Shown: piece by piece, positions 33,640-44,720 of the stretch
Layout of the letters: each line of letters begins with the position of its first letter
How positions within the stretch are numbered: position 1 is the first letter of the stretch
Source of the DNA: Tolypocladium sp. Sup5 PDA-1
Taxonomy: Eukaryota > Ascomycota > Sordariomycetes > Hypocreales > Ophiocordycipitaceae
Direction: 5' to 3'
Length of the DNA stretch: 64,000 nt
Assembly (NCBI GenBank): GCA_000750105.3
Contig: JPHH03000048.1
Location: 175,684 to 239,683 of the forward strand
Made by a program: the position numbers and the translations under genes
The notes under the pieces: generated by a model
What the model was told of the DNA's origin: nothing
The model's database searches: none
Seen by the model: only the letters and a program-made list of their open reading frames with translations

Positions 33640-34110
33640 CTACGAGTTGTCGGGCTTGCCCCAGATGGGTGCCCCGAGGGGCTTGCTGACGCCGAATCCA
33701 ATGCCGACTGCCACGCCAACGACGAGCACGACAATCAGGACCTTGACGGCGATCCTGGTGCGGCGGTCGAGGCGAGCCATGCAGGTGCAGCTGCGTTGAT
33801 TCTTGGACGCCTTGGCCCGCTGTTTCCAGTCATCCTTGCCCGGCCACACCTGGCAGTCGTTCTTCCTAGTGAGCAGCACGCTGGAGCGCGTGCACGAGCT
33901 GTTGGTCACCATGGCCTCGACGTCTGTGTCGAATGGGTTTCCGGTCTCTGACCGTGGCGTGGTATGGCCGCTGTGGTTGGGCGACTTGTCGAACGGGCTC
34001 GCGGTAACCGTCGTGTTGCAGAGGGTGGCCTTTTCGGGCACGGCGACGCTGGTGTCGACATGGAGGCCGCTTGTCTGGGTGACTGTCGTCCCTTCTTCGC
34101 GGGACGCCAT
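33640..34110 (-). CDS. Conserved small membrane protein of unknown function, 156 aa
   Basis: Single exon. The N-terminal ~110 residues are polar and Ser/Thr-rich with NPFDTDVEAM; a conserved-looking block DCQVWPGKDDWKQRAKASK and a Cys pair (SCTCMARLDRRTR) precede one hydrophobic helix (about residues 122-142, VLIVVLVVGVAVGIGFGVS), then KPLGAPIWGKP. No signal peptide is seen, so it is probably anchored by this C-terminal helix with the N-terminus in the cytosol. The pattern resembles a small conserved Pezizomycotina protein; no function is known to me. Opposite-strand ORFs here are weaker. Confidence 0.7.
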   Translation of the reverse strand: MASREEGTTVTQTSGLHVDTSVAVPEKATLCNTTVTASPFDKSPNHSGHTTPRSETGNPFDTDVEAMVTNSSCTRSSVLLTRKNDCQVWPGKDDWKQRAKASKNQRSCTCMARLDRRTRIAVKVLIVVLVVGVAVGIGFGVSKPLGAPIWGKPDNS

Positions 34111-37100
34111 TGCTGCGGTTTAGGCGTTGGGAGGGAGGCGGTGTATCTGGTTCGACGCTGCGCTGGGGCAGGATCAAGCTGTCGATGAGCTTGGCGTCGG
34201 GGACGGGAGAGGCGGAGGAGGGGAAGGAAGAGTGTCGATGCGGATGAGCCGTCGTGGTCGTAGGTAGCTAAAACTTGTGTTGTCTGAAGACCAGGATGCG
34301 CGGTCAGCCAAGGCTCGAAATGTAGGCAGTTGCACGGGCGACGACAGGAGTGTTTTATCCTTAGTGCTGCACAGCGGGAAAGAAGAGCGGCATTGAGCTG
34401 CAAGAGGGTCATGGACGCGCGGTGGAAGCTTAAGAGTGCGTACCTTGGTGCTTGCAGTGATGCAATGCTGCTTCTGCTGCTGCCAGGGGCGAGGGTGGAG
34501 GAGAGGAAGCGGTCGGCGTCGACAAATTGTCGGCAGTGCAGCTCAATTAAGTTTCCAGAACCCTTTGCAGTGCACCAGATAGCGGCGGAGACGGAAAGGG
34601 AGCTCAGAGATTGCGAGACGCTCTCCTTTGATGAACCCTTTTAAGACAGACAAGCCTACTCCGTAGCCACAGCGGTGTTTGGACGGGTTCAGCGAATCGG
34701 CATGGCAGTCCCAGCCACGAGCAAGCAGCAGAGCAGGACCCGGACAAAAAGGGCCACGAGGGCAGCTCTTGAGCTTCAGTCGGCCTGGGCGTGGAACAAG
34801 GACAGGAAGTCGACGACGGCGACGGCGGCGGGCAGAAATCTTCAGTGGAAACGGAGGTGCAGGCGTGCTGGGTTTTGTTGACGGGATCGCTGATGCGCAG
34901 GACAAGGGAGGAGCTGCGAGATGAGAGGGGGATTGGGATTGGGGAGATTGCAATGGGCAGGAACCAGACGCTTGGGCCAGGCCAGGAGCGGCAGCGCCAG
35001 CGCTAGGGGCGGCCACGCCAATTTTAGAGGGCCCGCTAGGCCTGCATGCCTGCTAGGGCCCGTTTCCTCCCATCATGATGGATGCATTTCGCCTCCACTG
35101 CAGCAGAAGCAGCAGCACCGAACCTTGTGGCGATGGACTACTGCTGCGGGCTGCTTGTCCCTGAGGCTTGTGCCCACTGCCCAGCGAGTCAAGAGCCAGC
35201 GAGACAGGGATCTCCCGTGGGCCCCCTCCCAGAGCCTGGGCCCTGCGCGGCGCCTGCAACACAACCAGGCCCTTCCTTCGCCTCACCCAGGCCATCTCTC
35301 TTGGGCAGCTGGGGCTTGGCGCACCTGATTGTCTGGAGCGCTGCGACGTGCGGGCGAATGGACGCCAAGATGCGCAGAGGGAGGCCCTTGGCAAGAGGTG
35401 TCTCACAGCGGCACGCATGCGAACCAACAAACCACGCAGACCTCCAGCTGGCTTTTACGACGGACGATACGAAAGCATACGGAGTAACCCGTACGGACTA
35501 TACTTGCTGCTGCTTCGTCTCTTGCTTTGTTGGCTGCTCTCCTCTCCCCGCATCAAGATAAGGTGCGTACCAGTACGGTCTTGTCTCCATGCGGCGTTGC
35601 TTTCTGCGTGACGCAGTGACATTCCTTGCGCCCATTCGACTTGGACGCACGCGACGACGGTGGAGCAGCATCAATAGCCGAAAGAGTGCTGTGTGTGCTG
35701 TGCCTCCGTGACGCTACCGTCCGTGGCTGCGGCTCGTTTTTGCCGCCGTCTGCGTTTGTTGAGTCTCGGCGTCATGCTGTCTTGGCCGCTTCGCTGCGCC
35801 CGACAGGCTGACTCTCGCGGGGCTCTTTTCTGAGGCGTTTCTCAATTCCTCGCCGGGCTGTTGATCGCCATTTTTCGACGAGATGAGAAGCCCGCCGCGA
35901 ACCGGGTCGTCGATGGGGCCTGACGTAGCACGAGCAGCTAGCAATTTTGATGAGGGCGGCCGGTGCTGTCTGTGTCCGGCGCGCGCGTCCGTGTGCAACC
36001 ACCACCGACCTTGAGCCCATGGCCCAACAAAAGGACTGGCTGCACTGCACTGCACTGCACTGCACTGCACTCGTATTGACTCAGTACTTGTAGATGTTGC
36101 CCCCCCGAGTGATTTGCTCATGGTTGTCGCCTGATTGACTCTGCCCGTGGTCGGGATGCTCCTCGATTGGGGTGAAAGAGCAGCATTCTCGTCCAGGTCA
36201 GCGTCTGAGCCCGCTGAAGACGGCAGGCTTTCCGCCACGGACCAAAACGGCTCGCTGCAGCACAGCATGCGGTGCGAGGAATTCCCGTTGACGAGGATAC
36301 GGCGCGAATCAATGTGGCACGCTTCGTTTGCGCAATCGCGTGCTCTCTGGTTCCGAAGCAGCACTCCGGTCCAGGGGGAGCTGTCGACCACTGACCATTG
36401 TGACCATTGTGAGCTGAGCCTGTGGGCAACGATGGACGGATGGTGCCATGCAACAACCATGGTGGGCACGTGGACCGACAGCCGACGGGTCACGGGTGTC
36501 GACCAATGGCTCCATCCGCGATGCATGCACCCGCGGCCCCACACAAGACGTCAGGAGTCCAGGCTCTCCAACATCTGCAAGCGCGCCTATCTACGAGTAT
36601 GCCTTCACCACCTGCATCAAAACCTGGGTGGCCCGCAGGCAGCTCTAACCGATTCAGCGAATCGGTCCGCAACTCTACACGTCGTGACATGCGCAGCTGG
36701 GTTGGGAGGGCTAGTGGCCGTTCCAAGGAGTTGGCTGTGTCGATGGCGCATCCATCTCGCAGCACCCTCATCGTCGCCCACTCAGACGACCCCCACGGAT
36801 GAGAACCAGGGGTGACGATGACGAGGAAACTGCAAACATGCCGCTGATCCAAGGTGATCACGGACACAAATGATGCTCAGGCTCAACTGGGCCGCCTTCC
36901 TGGCACATGAAGTCGGTGTTGCTGGGGTCAGCAGCGTCGACCTGGCTGCTGCTGGAGCCAGGCAGGTTGCCCAAAAGTCTGCTCTTGACGGGCACGTTCC
37001 TGCTTGCTCAGATCTGCGGCAATGGCGAGTTTACAACTGGTGGTATTAGAGGGGCATTCTGCTCAAGAGCTCCTACTGCATTGGACGTTGATGCCCTCCT

Positions 37101-37431
37101 TCCTCGACACCTCTTCCACTGGCATCTCTCGCTTCCACGCCTGGCCCCTCCGCTGTTCTTCTGCTTCCCGCCCGACATCGCTCCATCTTGACTTGTTTCC
37201 TCTCAGCATCGTCTAGGCCAAACATCTCTGCTTCTGCATCGTTTCATCGCTGGCCCCCTCTCCCCGGCCGCCGTCTCCCACGCTCATTCATCCTTTCACC
37301 CCCTTGTCAGTGGCAGCCAACGCTTCCAACACCCTGCGCCCGTCACTGGACCAGACTTTGTCCCCTCCGCTCGAGGCCAACGCACCGGCACCAAGGGCCC
37401 TTGACCCTGGGTCGGGTCCGTCCCGTCGAGT
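34111..37431. other. Long gene-poor region with simple repeats
   Basis: 3.3 kb with only low-quality ORFs; the two largest (35714-36544 minus and 36135-36815 plus) overlap each other and show no domain. It holds a CTGCA pentanucleotide run (36040-36072) and two TACGGAGTA-type motifs (34657 and 35478). The last ~300 bp is pyrimidine-rich and is probably the 5' leader of the PLAC8 gene. Confidence 0.5.
36040..36072. repeat. Pentanucleotide microsatellite (CTGCA)n
   Basis: About six and a half perfect CTGCA copies in non-coding DNA. Confidence 0.85.
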
Positions 37432-38262
37432 ATGGCTCGCCAGGTTCACGTTCACTGGACACAGGACCCTCGGTTCAGCCACCTGCGGAATCCCCCGGCT
37501 TGGTATAACCGCCAGGCCACTCCCTTCTGGACGAAAAAGCCATCCGCCAGAATGGAGAAGCAAGCTGCTGCGGAGCGCAAGCGCCAGTGGCAGTGGCAGG
37601 CCGCCGACGGCGCGGGTGATGCCTTTGGCAAGTCCTGCCTTGGGGCCACGTGCTGGCCATGCGGCATCTACGCTCGCACATCTTCTCGCTTTCGATCCGC
37701 CCTCTCGGGCCATGATGTCGAGAACATTCCCGACCCTGGCTTTTGCAACCCAGACTGTGCTCAGTTCGCAATCTGCCTACCCTGTACGCTCCATCCATCC
37801 CCAGTCCTCCCTCCATCTTGGGCAAGATGCTGACTTCCAGGGACAGTCTACGGATGCTTTGTCGCTCGCCTGCAAACGACAGTCCGTTCGTTTTACGGCA
37901 TTGATGGCAGCGATGTCTGCGACTGGTACGACGGCTGCTGTTGTCCGTCCCTCACCCTGGTGCGGAACGAGCACGAGATCATTCTCCGCGAGAAGCAGCA
38001 CAAACGACTCGTGGGTCTCAATGACCCCTCTACTTCGTTTACGAGCCAGTACCAGTCTCATTCACCTATGACCTACGACAGCTCCGCGTTCAAATCTTCG
38101 ACGACGACACCACAGCGGTCGCCCTCTCGTCTAAACGGCAAGGCCAAGGAACCAAGAGGTCAAACCGCCACGCCCTGCGGCGCAGCCCAGTCCGAAAACG
38201 ATGGCACGGTCACCGCGGACCACATCGCCTTCCCTCTTGTCCATTATCTGGACCAGAACTAG
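37432..38262 (+). CDS. PLAC8-family Cys-rich protein, 255 aa as annotated to the first stop
   Basis: Exons 37432-37783 and 37847-38262 (intron 63 nt, GTACGC; an alternative acceptor at 37840 adds two residues). The PLAC8 (DUF614) core is clear: SCLGATCWPCGIYARTSSR, then FCNPDCAQFAICLP, then DWYDGCCCPSLTLVRNEHEI, with the paired-Cys motifs of the family. Family members are membrane-associated Cys-rich proteins linked in other organisms to metal or organelle-size control; the fungal role is unknown. After the core the protein is Ser/Thr-rich and stops at TAG 38260-38262. The same frame then stays open for 210 codons of a repetitive tail (next entry), so the stop may be a nonsense mutation or may be removed by an intron. 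The start ATG 37432 gives MARQVHVHWTQDPRF. Confidence 0.75.
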
Positions 38263-38895
38263 TATTTAGTCCCTACCGACCAACAGAGGGACAAGGGAGC
38301 CAAGGCTGCCCAGGACGGACAGACACAAGTCCCTATCATCCTCAAAACCAGCCAGCAGGAGCCCGTCCCGATGCTTGCCAAGATTATTGGCAGACACTCC
38401 CTCACCCAAGACCAGCTTGTTGCCCATGGCCTCCCAAAGGCTGCTCATGGTCTGAGCGAAGATGCCACAGTCCAGCAAAACAACAAGTTGAGCAAGCACT
38501 TGCTTGAGCAGGACCAGTCTGCGCCTACACCTAGTAGCGAGTCTTCGCACCGGCTGGAGAGTGACCCTACGACGGCGCAACGTGCGAGCGCCTCCAAACA
38601 CGACCTTACAGACGAACAAGTCACAAAGACAGCCGCTCCTGGCCGTCCTCATGCGCTTGATGATGACAGCGCCGTGGCAATGAAGGCCCAGTCAGGGTCC
38701 AAGCATGCCCTCGACTCACACGAGGCAGTCCAGACTCCCAACCCCGAAACCCCTCACGCTCTCGAGGACGATGCCACGATGTTTTCGGTTGGCCTCGGCA
38801 GCGCCACACACGGCATGGAAGCTGATGCAACGGTGGTCTCGCCCAACAAGGTCTCGAAGCACCCCCTCGAGGCACACAAGGAGGTGCAGACTTGA
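38263..38895 (+). pseudogene. In-frame repeat-rich tail of the PLAC8 gene beyond a TAG
   Basis: Directly after TAG 38260-38262 the frame continues without a stop to 38895. From 38371 the translation consists of about ten copies of a ~17-residue unit of the form H-x-L-x-x-D-x-x-V, for example RHSLTQDQLVAHG, HGLSEDATVQQNNKLSK, HRLESDPTTAQRASASK, PHALEDDATMFSVGLG and THGMEADATVVSPNKVSK. The residues spanning the TAG (VHYLDQN, stop, YLVPTD) look like one more copy. Periodic constraint over 180 codons shows this was selected as protein. It is therefore either the C-terminal half of the PLAC8 protein now cut off, or joined by splicing (possible weak donor 38159, acceptor ending 38269). Confidence 0.6.
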
Positions 38896-41800
38896 CCTCG
38901 GCGAACACGCCGCATCACTTGGGCGGCCACTGAAACTGCACGGGGTCTGAGAGAGGATCTGGACATGTCGAGTGGCCATGGCCGAGCAGGACTATGGCTT
39001 TCCGACGGACAACCCTGAGTAGACTCTGAATAGCAAGTATTGTCTAATAGCCGCAAACAGACTAGTATCACCGCTTTCAAGTCTCGTGTCTCTGCAGTGT
39101 CTTTGTGTAGGTATAGGTGGCGTTGACTCGAACATCTCGGCACGGCCTCCGACAAGACGAGGTGGCCAAGACAGACCCGACGGGTCAAGGCAGAGCTACA
39201 TGATGTCTAGAATAGTATCGAGACCGCGCAGCTGGCAGCTAACACATCAGAGTTCTCTGAAAGTGTACGGACTACGGACTACAAACGGGTTGGATCGTCA
39301 CTGTGGCTTCCGTGGTTCCCGTGGCGTACACAGCCTCACTGGTGCCGCCTCGCCTCGGCCCTTTATGAGCTCGGCACTGAACGGCCGCCGGATAGGGCCG
39401 CGAATGACGACAACACTCAGCCAGCCACAGGGAGGCCAATGACGGAGCCGGAGAGCAGGGCGGCACGGGGACGGACTCGTGATGTCGGCTTGGCCGTTGC
39501 TGAGACACGTGAGGAATGCTCTCATGTTGGGGGGACGACGGGGGCAACGGCTGTCGACTTTGTCTCTGATTGTGAGGTTGGCTCTGAGTGGGTGATGAGG
39601 TGTGGTTTACTGGATGGTGTGTGCTATGTTGAAGAGGGGTTTGCGAGTTGGAGGGTTGGTTCGCGAGTGTTTGGATGGGAGCTCTGCGACCTGATGAAGA
39701 CTGCTGAGCCGCGAAGGGGGATGTGGCCAACTGGATGGTGACGTCTACTGAGGCCTTGATCTTGGAGCGCCAATGCAGCGGTTACCGTTGCCCGAGGCCT
39801 GGCGCATGCCAGACATGGAGGCCAGATGGTTTCGGACAGAGCCCATCCTGTGCCTGTGTTGGATCACAACTCGCATCTCACGGCTTTGTGGGATGAATGG
39901 CTTGAATGGCTCCCGTTGCTGGCGACAGTCAAGGAGAGACGCAGGGGGCTTATAAAGAGAGCAGCTTGTCGTGGATACCGCTGTCAGGGAGGGCCACTCG
40001 GCCGGTGTCGCTGCGGGCGTCCGCGACGAGACGTCGGAGAGGAAGACGCGGACGGCCGCAGCAGACGGGCGCGCTTCTTCCACTTTTCAGCTTCATCGTC
40101 TCTCTGTCGTGTCCGTCATCATCGACGTGGCTGGATGCCAGCGAAGCGCGCAGGCTAGCCCTTGAAGCAGACGGTTGGTGTGGCTCCCGGGCTACTAAAT
40201 AGGACCAAATAGGACCAGGCGGCGCGGTGGTCGTGGAGCGCTGGGAGCCAATGGACGGAGGACGCACGGCGGCGGTCGAGGTGCGTCTTGACCACCGTGC
40301 CCGACCGAGGCTGGAGGGGTCGCCTCGGACACGACCCGGGGCGCGGGTGGCCGTGGCCTGCCGTGCCGTGGTCGTGGAACCGGACTGACGGCGGGTGGGA
40401 TGGAGATGAGGCCATATGTGGGAGTTGGATATTAGACCGAGGACTTGGTCTGGAGGGACGCAGATGAACGGGCTTGGCTTTCTTCGGCTCTCTACGGACT
40501 GACGTACTAGGCGCGTCGATTGGGGGCCAAACAAGAGGCGGATGGCCTGGTGAAGCCCGACGCACAGGGAGGCCGCAGCCGCAGCCCGGCGTCGAGGAGT
40601 CGAGGTTTGGTGTGAATTCCAGCGCGAGAAATGCAGCCCTCGGGATGCTTTCAAGCTTGATCTGATCAGTGATGACCAGCAGGTTGACGCGCAGATGCAT
40701 CGAATGAGAACAGGGGTTGCATGGAGTTGTGCACGGGTTGCACAATTTATGGAAGCCTAACGCGATCGGCTGCTGCGAGATGCAAGACGCGATATCCTGG
40801 CTGGGTGGGTGGGTTTGGGGAAGTTGGCGTCTTTATCGTTTGGCATTTCGCGTTTGGTGTTGGCGTTGGCGTTGGTGTTGGCGTTGGGCCGTTGCAACTT
40901 GCCGCAGTTGACGCTCAACGGCCGGTACATACCTTACATAACAGCACCACGCCGACTCGCCCATTCATCCAGCGTCAATCATGGCTTTTCTGGAGTTGTT
41001 CACTGCATGTACGGTACTGTACTGTACTGTATCCCCCCCCTGCATGAAGCCCGTCGGTCTCCACCACCAATTGGTGTCGGCTCTTCTCTGCAACCTCTGA
41101 CCACTGCGACCACTGCCACTGCCATCCCCTCCCTTGCTCGGAGCTGTGTGTCGCATCGCTACGCGTCGATTGGCCCCGCGACAGGACGCCCATTGAAGTG
41201 CGACCGGGGCCCGAGCCAATTGTAGCGGCGCGTGGCAGCGGTTTGGGGTCCGCTCTTCATCGGATCTGACTGGGCTGATGCATCGCATCGCCATCTGGAC
41301 GCGTCGAGGTTTCCCCCGCCCCGCCCTTGCTTGTCCTGTTCCTGCCTGTCTCTCTTCTTGTTCTCTGAGGTTCGTGCAGCTGGCCGGCGCTTGGCCAAAC
41401 GATCGTCTCGTGTCTCTCTCCCCCTCCAGGTGAAGCGAAGCGCCCTCCTCTGCGTCTCTGTCCTGCAGCTCTTCCCGCAGCTCTTCCCGCCCTGCACTGG
41501 CTGCACTGGCTGCACTGCCCATTTGCTGGCTCCCTTCTCTTATTACCCCGGCGCGCCGCACCCACCCGCTTTTTCGCCTCGTCTCTCTTCCCTCGCACCT
41601 GAGCACGTCCCTGTTTCGCGAAGGAACAACAACAATACGACGAGCTGGGAAGCAACCACAGCTTGAGCGGGCAGCAGAGACTACCTAAGCAGACGCGCGC
41701 GAGCTGAGCCCTCGAGAGAGCAATCCATCACCAACGCTCTGCAACGCTCACCACCAACAACAACAGCTCGCGGGGGTTTGGTCGGCATCATTCAACGCCC

Positions 41801-41902
41801 ACTCCACTTCAAACTCTCATCACCAACAACCCGGGCGCCTGCTTGGACCACATCCACCTCCATTATACCCTGGGTCGATCGTCCCCCTACTTGACACCCA
41901 CC
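38896..41902. other. Long gene-poor region with simple repeats
   Basis: 3 kb without recognisable genes. It contains a GTTGGC/GTTGGT hexamer tract (40856-40896), an ACTGT run (41013-41031) and a TACGGACTACGGACTAC stretch (39265-39281). The final ~400 bp is C/A-rich and is likely the 5' leader of the next gene. Confidence 0.5.
40856..40896. repeat. Hexanucleotide tract (GTTGGC/GTTGGT)
   Basis: Imperfect tandem GTTGGC/T units in non-coding DNA upstream of the KEN-box protein gene. Confidence 0.6.
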
Positions 41903-43327
41903 ATGGCTGCCGTCACCCGCCAGCCGTTTGCTCCCCTAGATGGAGCCCGCCTGCAGAGCTTGACGAGCCTGAAGAACAGGCAGAATGGTACGTGATTCAC
42001 CGGGGCTCAGACCTCTTGAGGATGCACCCGTGAGAATGGAAGCACCAACGGTGCCGGGCTTTGCTGCCGCGGTGAACAATGCCTTGTGTGCCTGCCTGCC
42101 TCGCATCATCCAGCCCAACGACATGACATGCTTGCGCACATCACAACTAACACCGCCGCAGCAGCCATATCCCCAGCTGGCGCGAATGGGAAGCGCAAGG
42201 CTGGGCTGCTCGACGCCGACGACTTTGAAAACGTGGATCCCCAGCTGTTTGCTAAGCGCTCCAAGGGCGCCAACGCCAGCAGCACCCCATCCAAGGACGT
42301 CCTCAAGAAGCCCTCGCCTTTCCTCCTGACCAAGGCGTCAACGCCCGTCCCCGACCTGCGGCAGGCTCTCACCAACCCCATCAAGCAGTCGGCCTCGGCG
42401 CCTCGACGGCTCCTGCAGCCCAAGTCCCCCGTGGCCAAGCTCAACGCCGGCATCGCCAGGTCTTCTCCCATTTCTGCACCCGCTGGCCGCTCTCCCACCC
42501 GTGGAAAGCGCTCGGGCATCCTCTCCAACCGCCGACGCACGGTTGGGCCCTACACCCGCGTCGACCCCCCGTCCTTCAACCTCGTCTCCTCGGCTCCCTT
42601 TTCCCTTGATACCGCCCTCAAAGGCACCATCCCCGGCTATGGCGCCCGTCCCAAGGCTGCTACCAAGAGCAGCAGCGTGCCCGACCTCCACGAGCATGAC
42701 ATCAAGGCCAGCTGGTTCTTTGACATTCACGAAGACACCCCCGAGCAGGAGATGACCAACCTTCTCCAGCACAGTACCTGCGTCCTGGACATTTCGTCTG
42801 ACGAGGAGAGCGAGCAAAAGGCGAAGCGAGAACGGGCAGAGGGCCGCGACAAGGAGAACATTCCTCCTGCCGATGACATCTCTCAGACGTCTTATCGTCG
42901 GGCTGCCCGGCTGAGCGCTGACGACATGGTGGTCGAGAAGGAGCGCGTCGCTCTGGGCGAGATGCGCACGGCCGACTTTTACCCCGAGGGCTGCGACGAG
43001 TCGTCGGTTGTCCTTGTCCCTGCCGACGAAGAGGAGGAGCAGCAGACGCAGACGCAGCCGGTTGAGAAGCCGACACCCATTGTCAACGAGGCACCCGTTG
43101 TCAATGAGTTTGCGTTTGCACCTCAGCTGAAGGATGCCGACGAGGCTGGTCTCGACGCTGTCAGAGACGTCGACGTGCTCATGACGTCCAAGTCTGAAGG
43201 CTCGTCCAAGGCGGCTGTCCTGCAACCCATGGAGGGCACAGGCGAGTGCCTTGACCTGTGGGAGAGCGGCAGCGCGAAAGACGAGTCTGAGCCTGTCGCC
43301 GAGACGTTGGCTGCTGCAGAGTCATGA
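41903..43327 (+). CDS. Conserved fungal disordered protein with KEN box, 416 aa
   Basis: Exons 41903-41987 and 42162-43327; intron 174 nt (GTACGT, branch CTAAC, GCAG). The start context is ACCATGG. The protein is mostly polar and disordered: MAAVTRQPFAPLDGARLQS, then ENVDPQLFAKRSKG, a Ser/Pro/Lys-rich stretch, NRRRTVGPYTRVDPPSFNL, then a well-ordered-looking block ASWFFDIHEDTPEQEMTNLL followed by STCVLDISSDEESE, then GRDKENIPPADD and LGEMRTADFYPEGCDESSV. DKENIPP is a KEN box, the motif used for APC/C-Cdh1 destruction, so cell-cycle-dependent turnover is an inference. The pattern resembles an uncharacterised protein conserved in Sordariomycetes; I do not recognise a named family. It lies head-to-tail upstream of thymidylate kinase. 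Confidence 0.78.
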
Positions 43328-43857
43328 CGGTCATGACGCCTAAACCGGTGGTGCTCTGATATTTTACGATGCTGGATGCGGTATGATTAACTGTGTGATA
43401 TGACTGGAACGGATACGTCTCGAGGCAAGGGTCCGGCGACGACGGCGTTGGGGATTAGGGTACACGGCGTTGGGGCCTGCTCTGCGTTTGGTTCTTGTTT
43501 GCTGTTGATTTCGTGGCTTGGCATACGCGCCGGACCGAATACCTAATTGAGTTTTTGAGCCTCTTAAATGTGTCGTGGAGTAGCCGTGAATGAAGATTGC
43601 TGGTGTTGATACTTCGTGGCACTGCAGCAATCATCTTCATGCACTGTGTCCCACTGAAGAAACCGTCACGAATTGGTGGATCTCGCCCCGCATACGCGTC
43701 TAAACGCACAGTGCGAAATGTGCCTCTAAAGAGCCGCTACGGAGGCGGCGGGATTTGCAACCTCTCATTTCACTCTCACCACCCGTCGAAGCACTGGCAT
43801 CACACTCCTCATTCTTAACCCGGGTTAGCATAATTCCGGCGCCAGGGACTCGCTCCG
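43328..43857. other. Intergenic region upstream of thymidylate kinase
   Basis: 530 bp between two genes on the same strand. No additional feature is seen; an MluI-type ACGCGT replication-gene box was looked for (nearest: acgcgtc at 43695-43701, about 160 bp upstream of the ATG). Confidence 0.5.
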
Positions 43858-44720
43858 ATGGCGTCAATTAACGACTTGGCGACGGCGGCCATTGCCAGCT
43901 CGTCGGCGGACAGGAGGGGCGCCTTCATCGTGCTCGAGGGCCTGGACCGCAGCGGCAAGACGACGCAGGTGAAGCTGCTCGAGCAGCGGTTCGTGGAGGA
44001 GGGGAGGCCGGTCAAGGTGATGCGGTTTCCGGGTGAGTTCAAGCTCTCATTTCTGTCTTCCTCGTTTGTTGCGGTGATGAGTTGTTCATCAAGGTTCAAG
44101 ACGCTGAGACAATTATAGACAGGACGACGCCCATTGGGCAGATGATTGATGCCTACCTCAAGAGCGATATCGACATGGACGATCATGCCATTCATCTACT
44201 CTTTAGCGCGAACCGTTGGGAGGCAGTGTAAGTGGCCTACTTCTGTCTCACAAGCCGCCGTCACCGTCATGACTGACACACGCCCAGCAAACAAATACAT
44301 TCACTACTCGCCGCGGGGACCACCGTCATCTGCGACCGCTTCTACCACTCCGGCATCGTCTACTCGGCCGCCAAGCAGAACCCCTCGCTGTCCCTCTCCT
44401 GGGCGCGCGCACCCGATCGCGGGCTCCCGCGGCCGGACGCGGTGCTGTTCCTGGACCTCGACGAGGCGCGGGCCACGGCGCGCGGCGGCTGGGGCGACGA
44501 GCTGTACGAAAAGGCGGAGATGCAGCGGACGGTGAGGAAGCTGTTCCGCGAGATGATCGACGGGCTGGGCGGCGGCGACGAGGGGCTGGGGGACTTGGTG
44601 GCGGTGGACGCGGGCGGGAGCGTGGAGGAGGTGGCGGAGGAGATTTGGGGGAGGGTGAGGGAGAGGGTGAGACAGGTTGATGATGGGGAGGTGGGACGGA
44701 CGGTGAGGGTGTTGCAGTGA
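43858..44720 (+). CDS. CDC8: Thymidylate kinase, 238 aa
   Basis: Phosphorylates dTMP to dTDP for DNA synthesis. Exons 43858-44032, 44119-44227, 44288-44720; introns of 86 and 60 nt. P-loop GLDRSGKTTQ at about residues 28-37, preceded by GAFIVLE. Next come MRFPDRTTPIGQMIDAYLKS and HLLFSANRWE, the typical dTMP-binding region. The DR motif reads CDRFYHSGIVYSAAK, with Phe where most family members have Tyr. GLPRPDAVLFLDLD precedes the lid (RGGWGDELYEKAEMQRTV). The C-terminus is rich in Gly, Glu and Val and somewhat long. The Phe substitution is conservative and I regard the gene as functional. Confidence 0.92.

Noticed and set aside
35714..36815. Two overlapping ORFs of 276 and 226 codons on opposite strands
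   Set aside because: Neither has a domain, signal peptide or plausible composition, and one includes the CTGCA microsatellite; considered chance ORFs.
38260..38262. TAG as a programmed readthrough signal
   Set aside because: The bases after the stop (TAT TTA) do not match the known leaky contexts (such as stop-CTA or CAA-stop-CAATTA), so readthrough is not claimed; mutation or splicing is preferred.
42338..43225. 295-codon minus-strand ORF
   Set aside because: Antisense to the KEN-box protein; no domain or splice structure.
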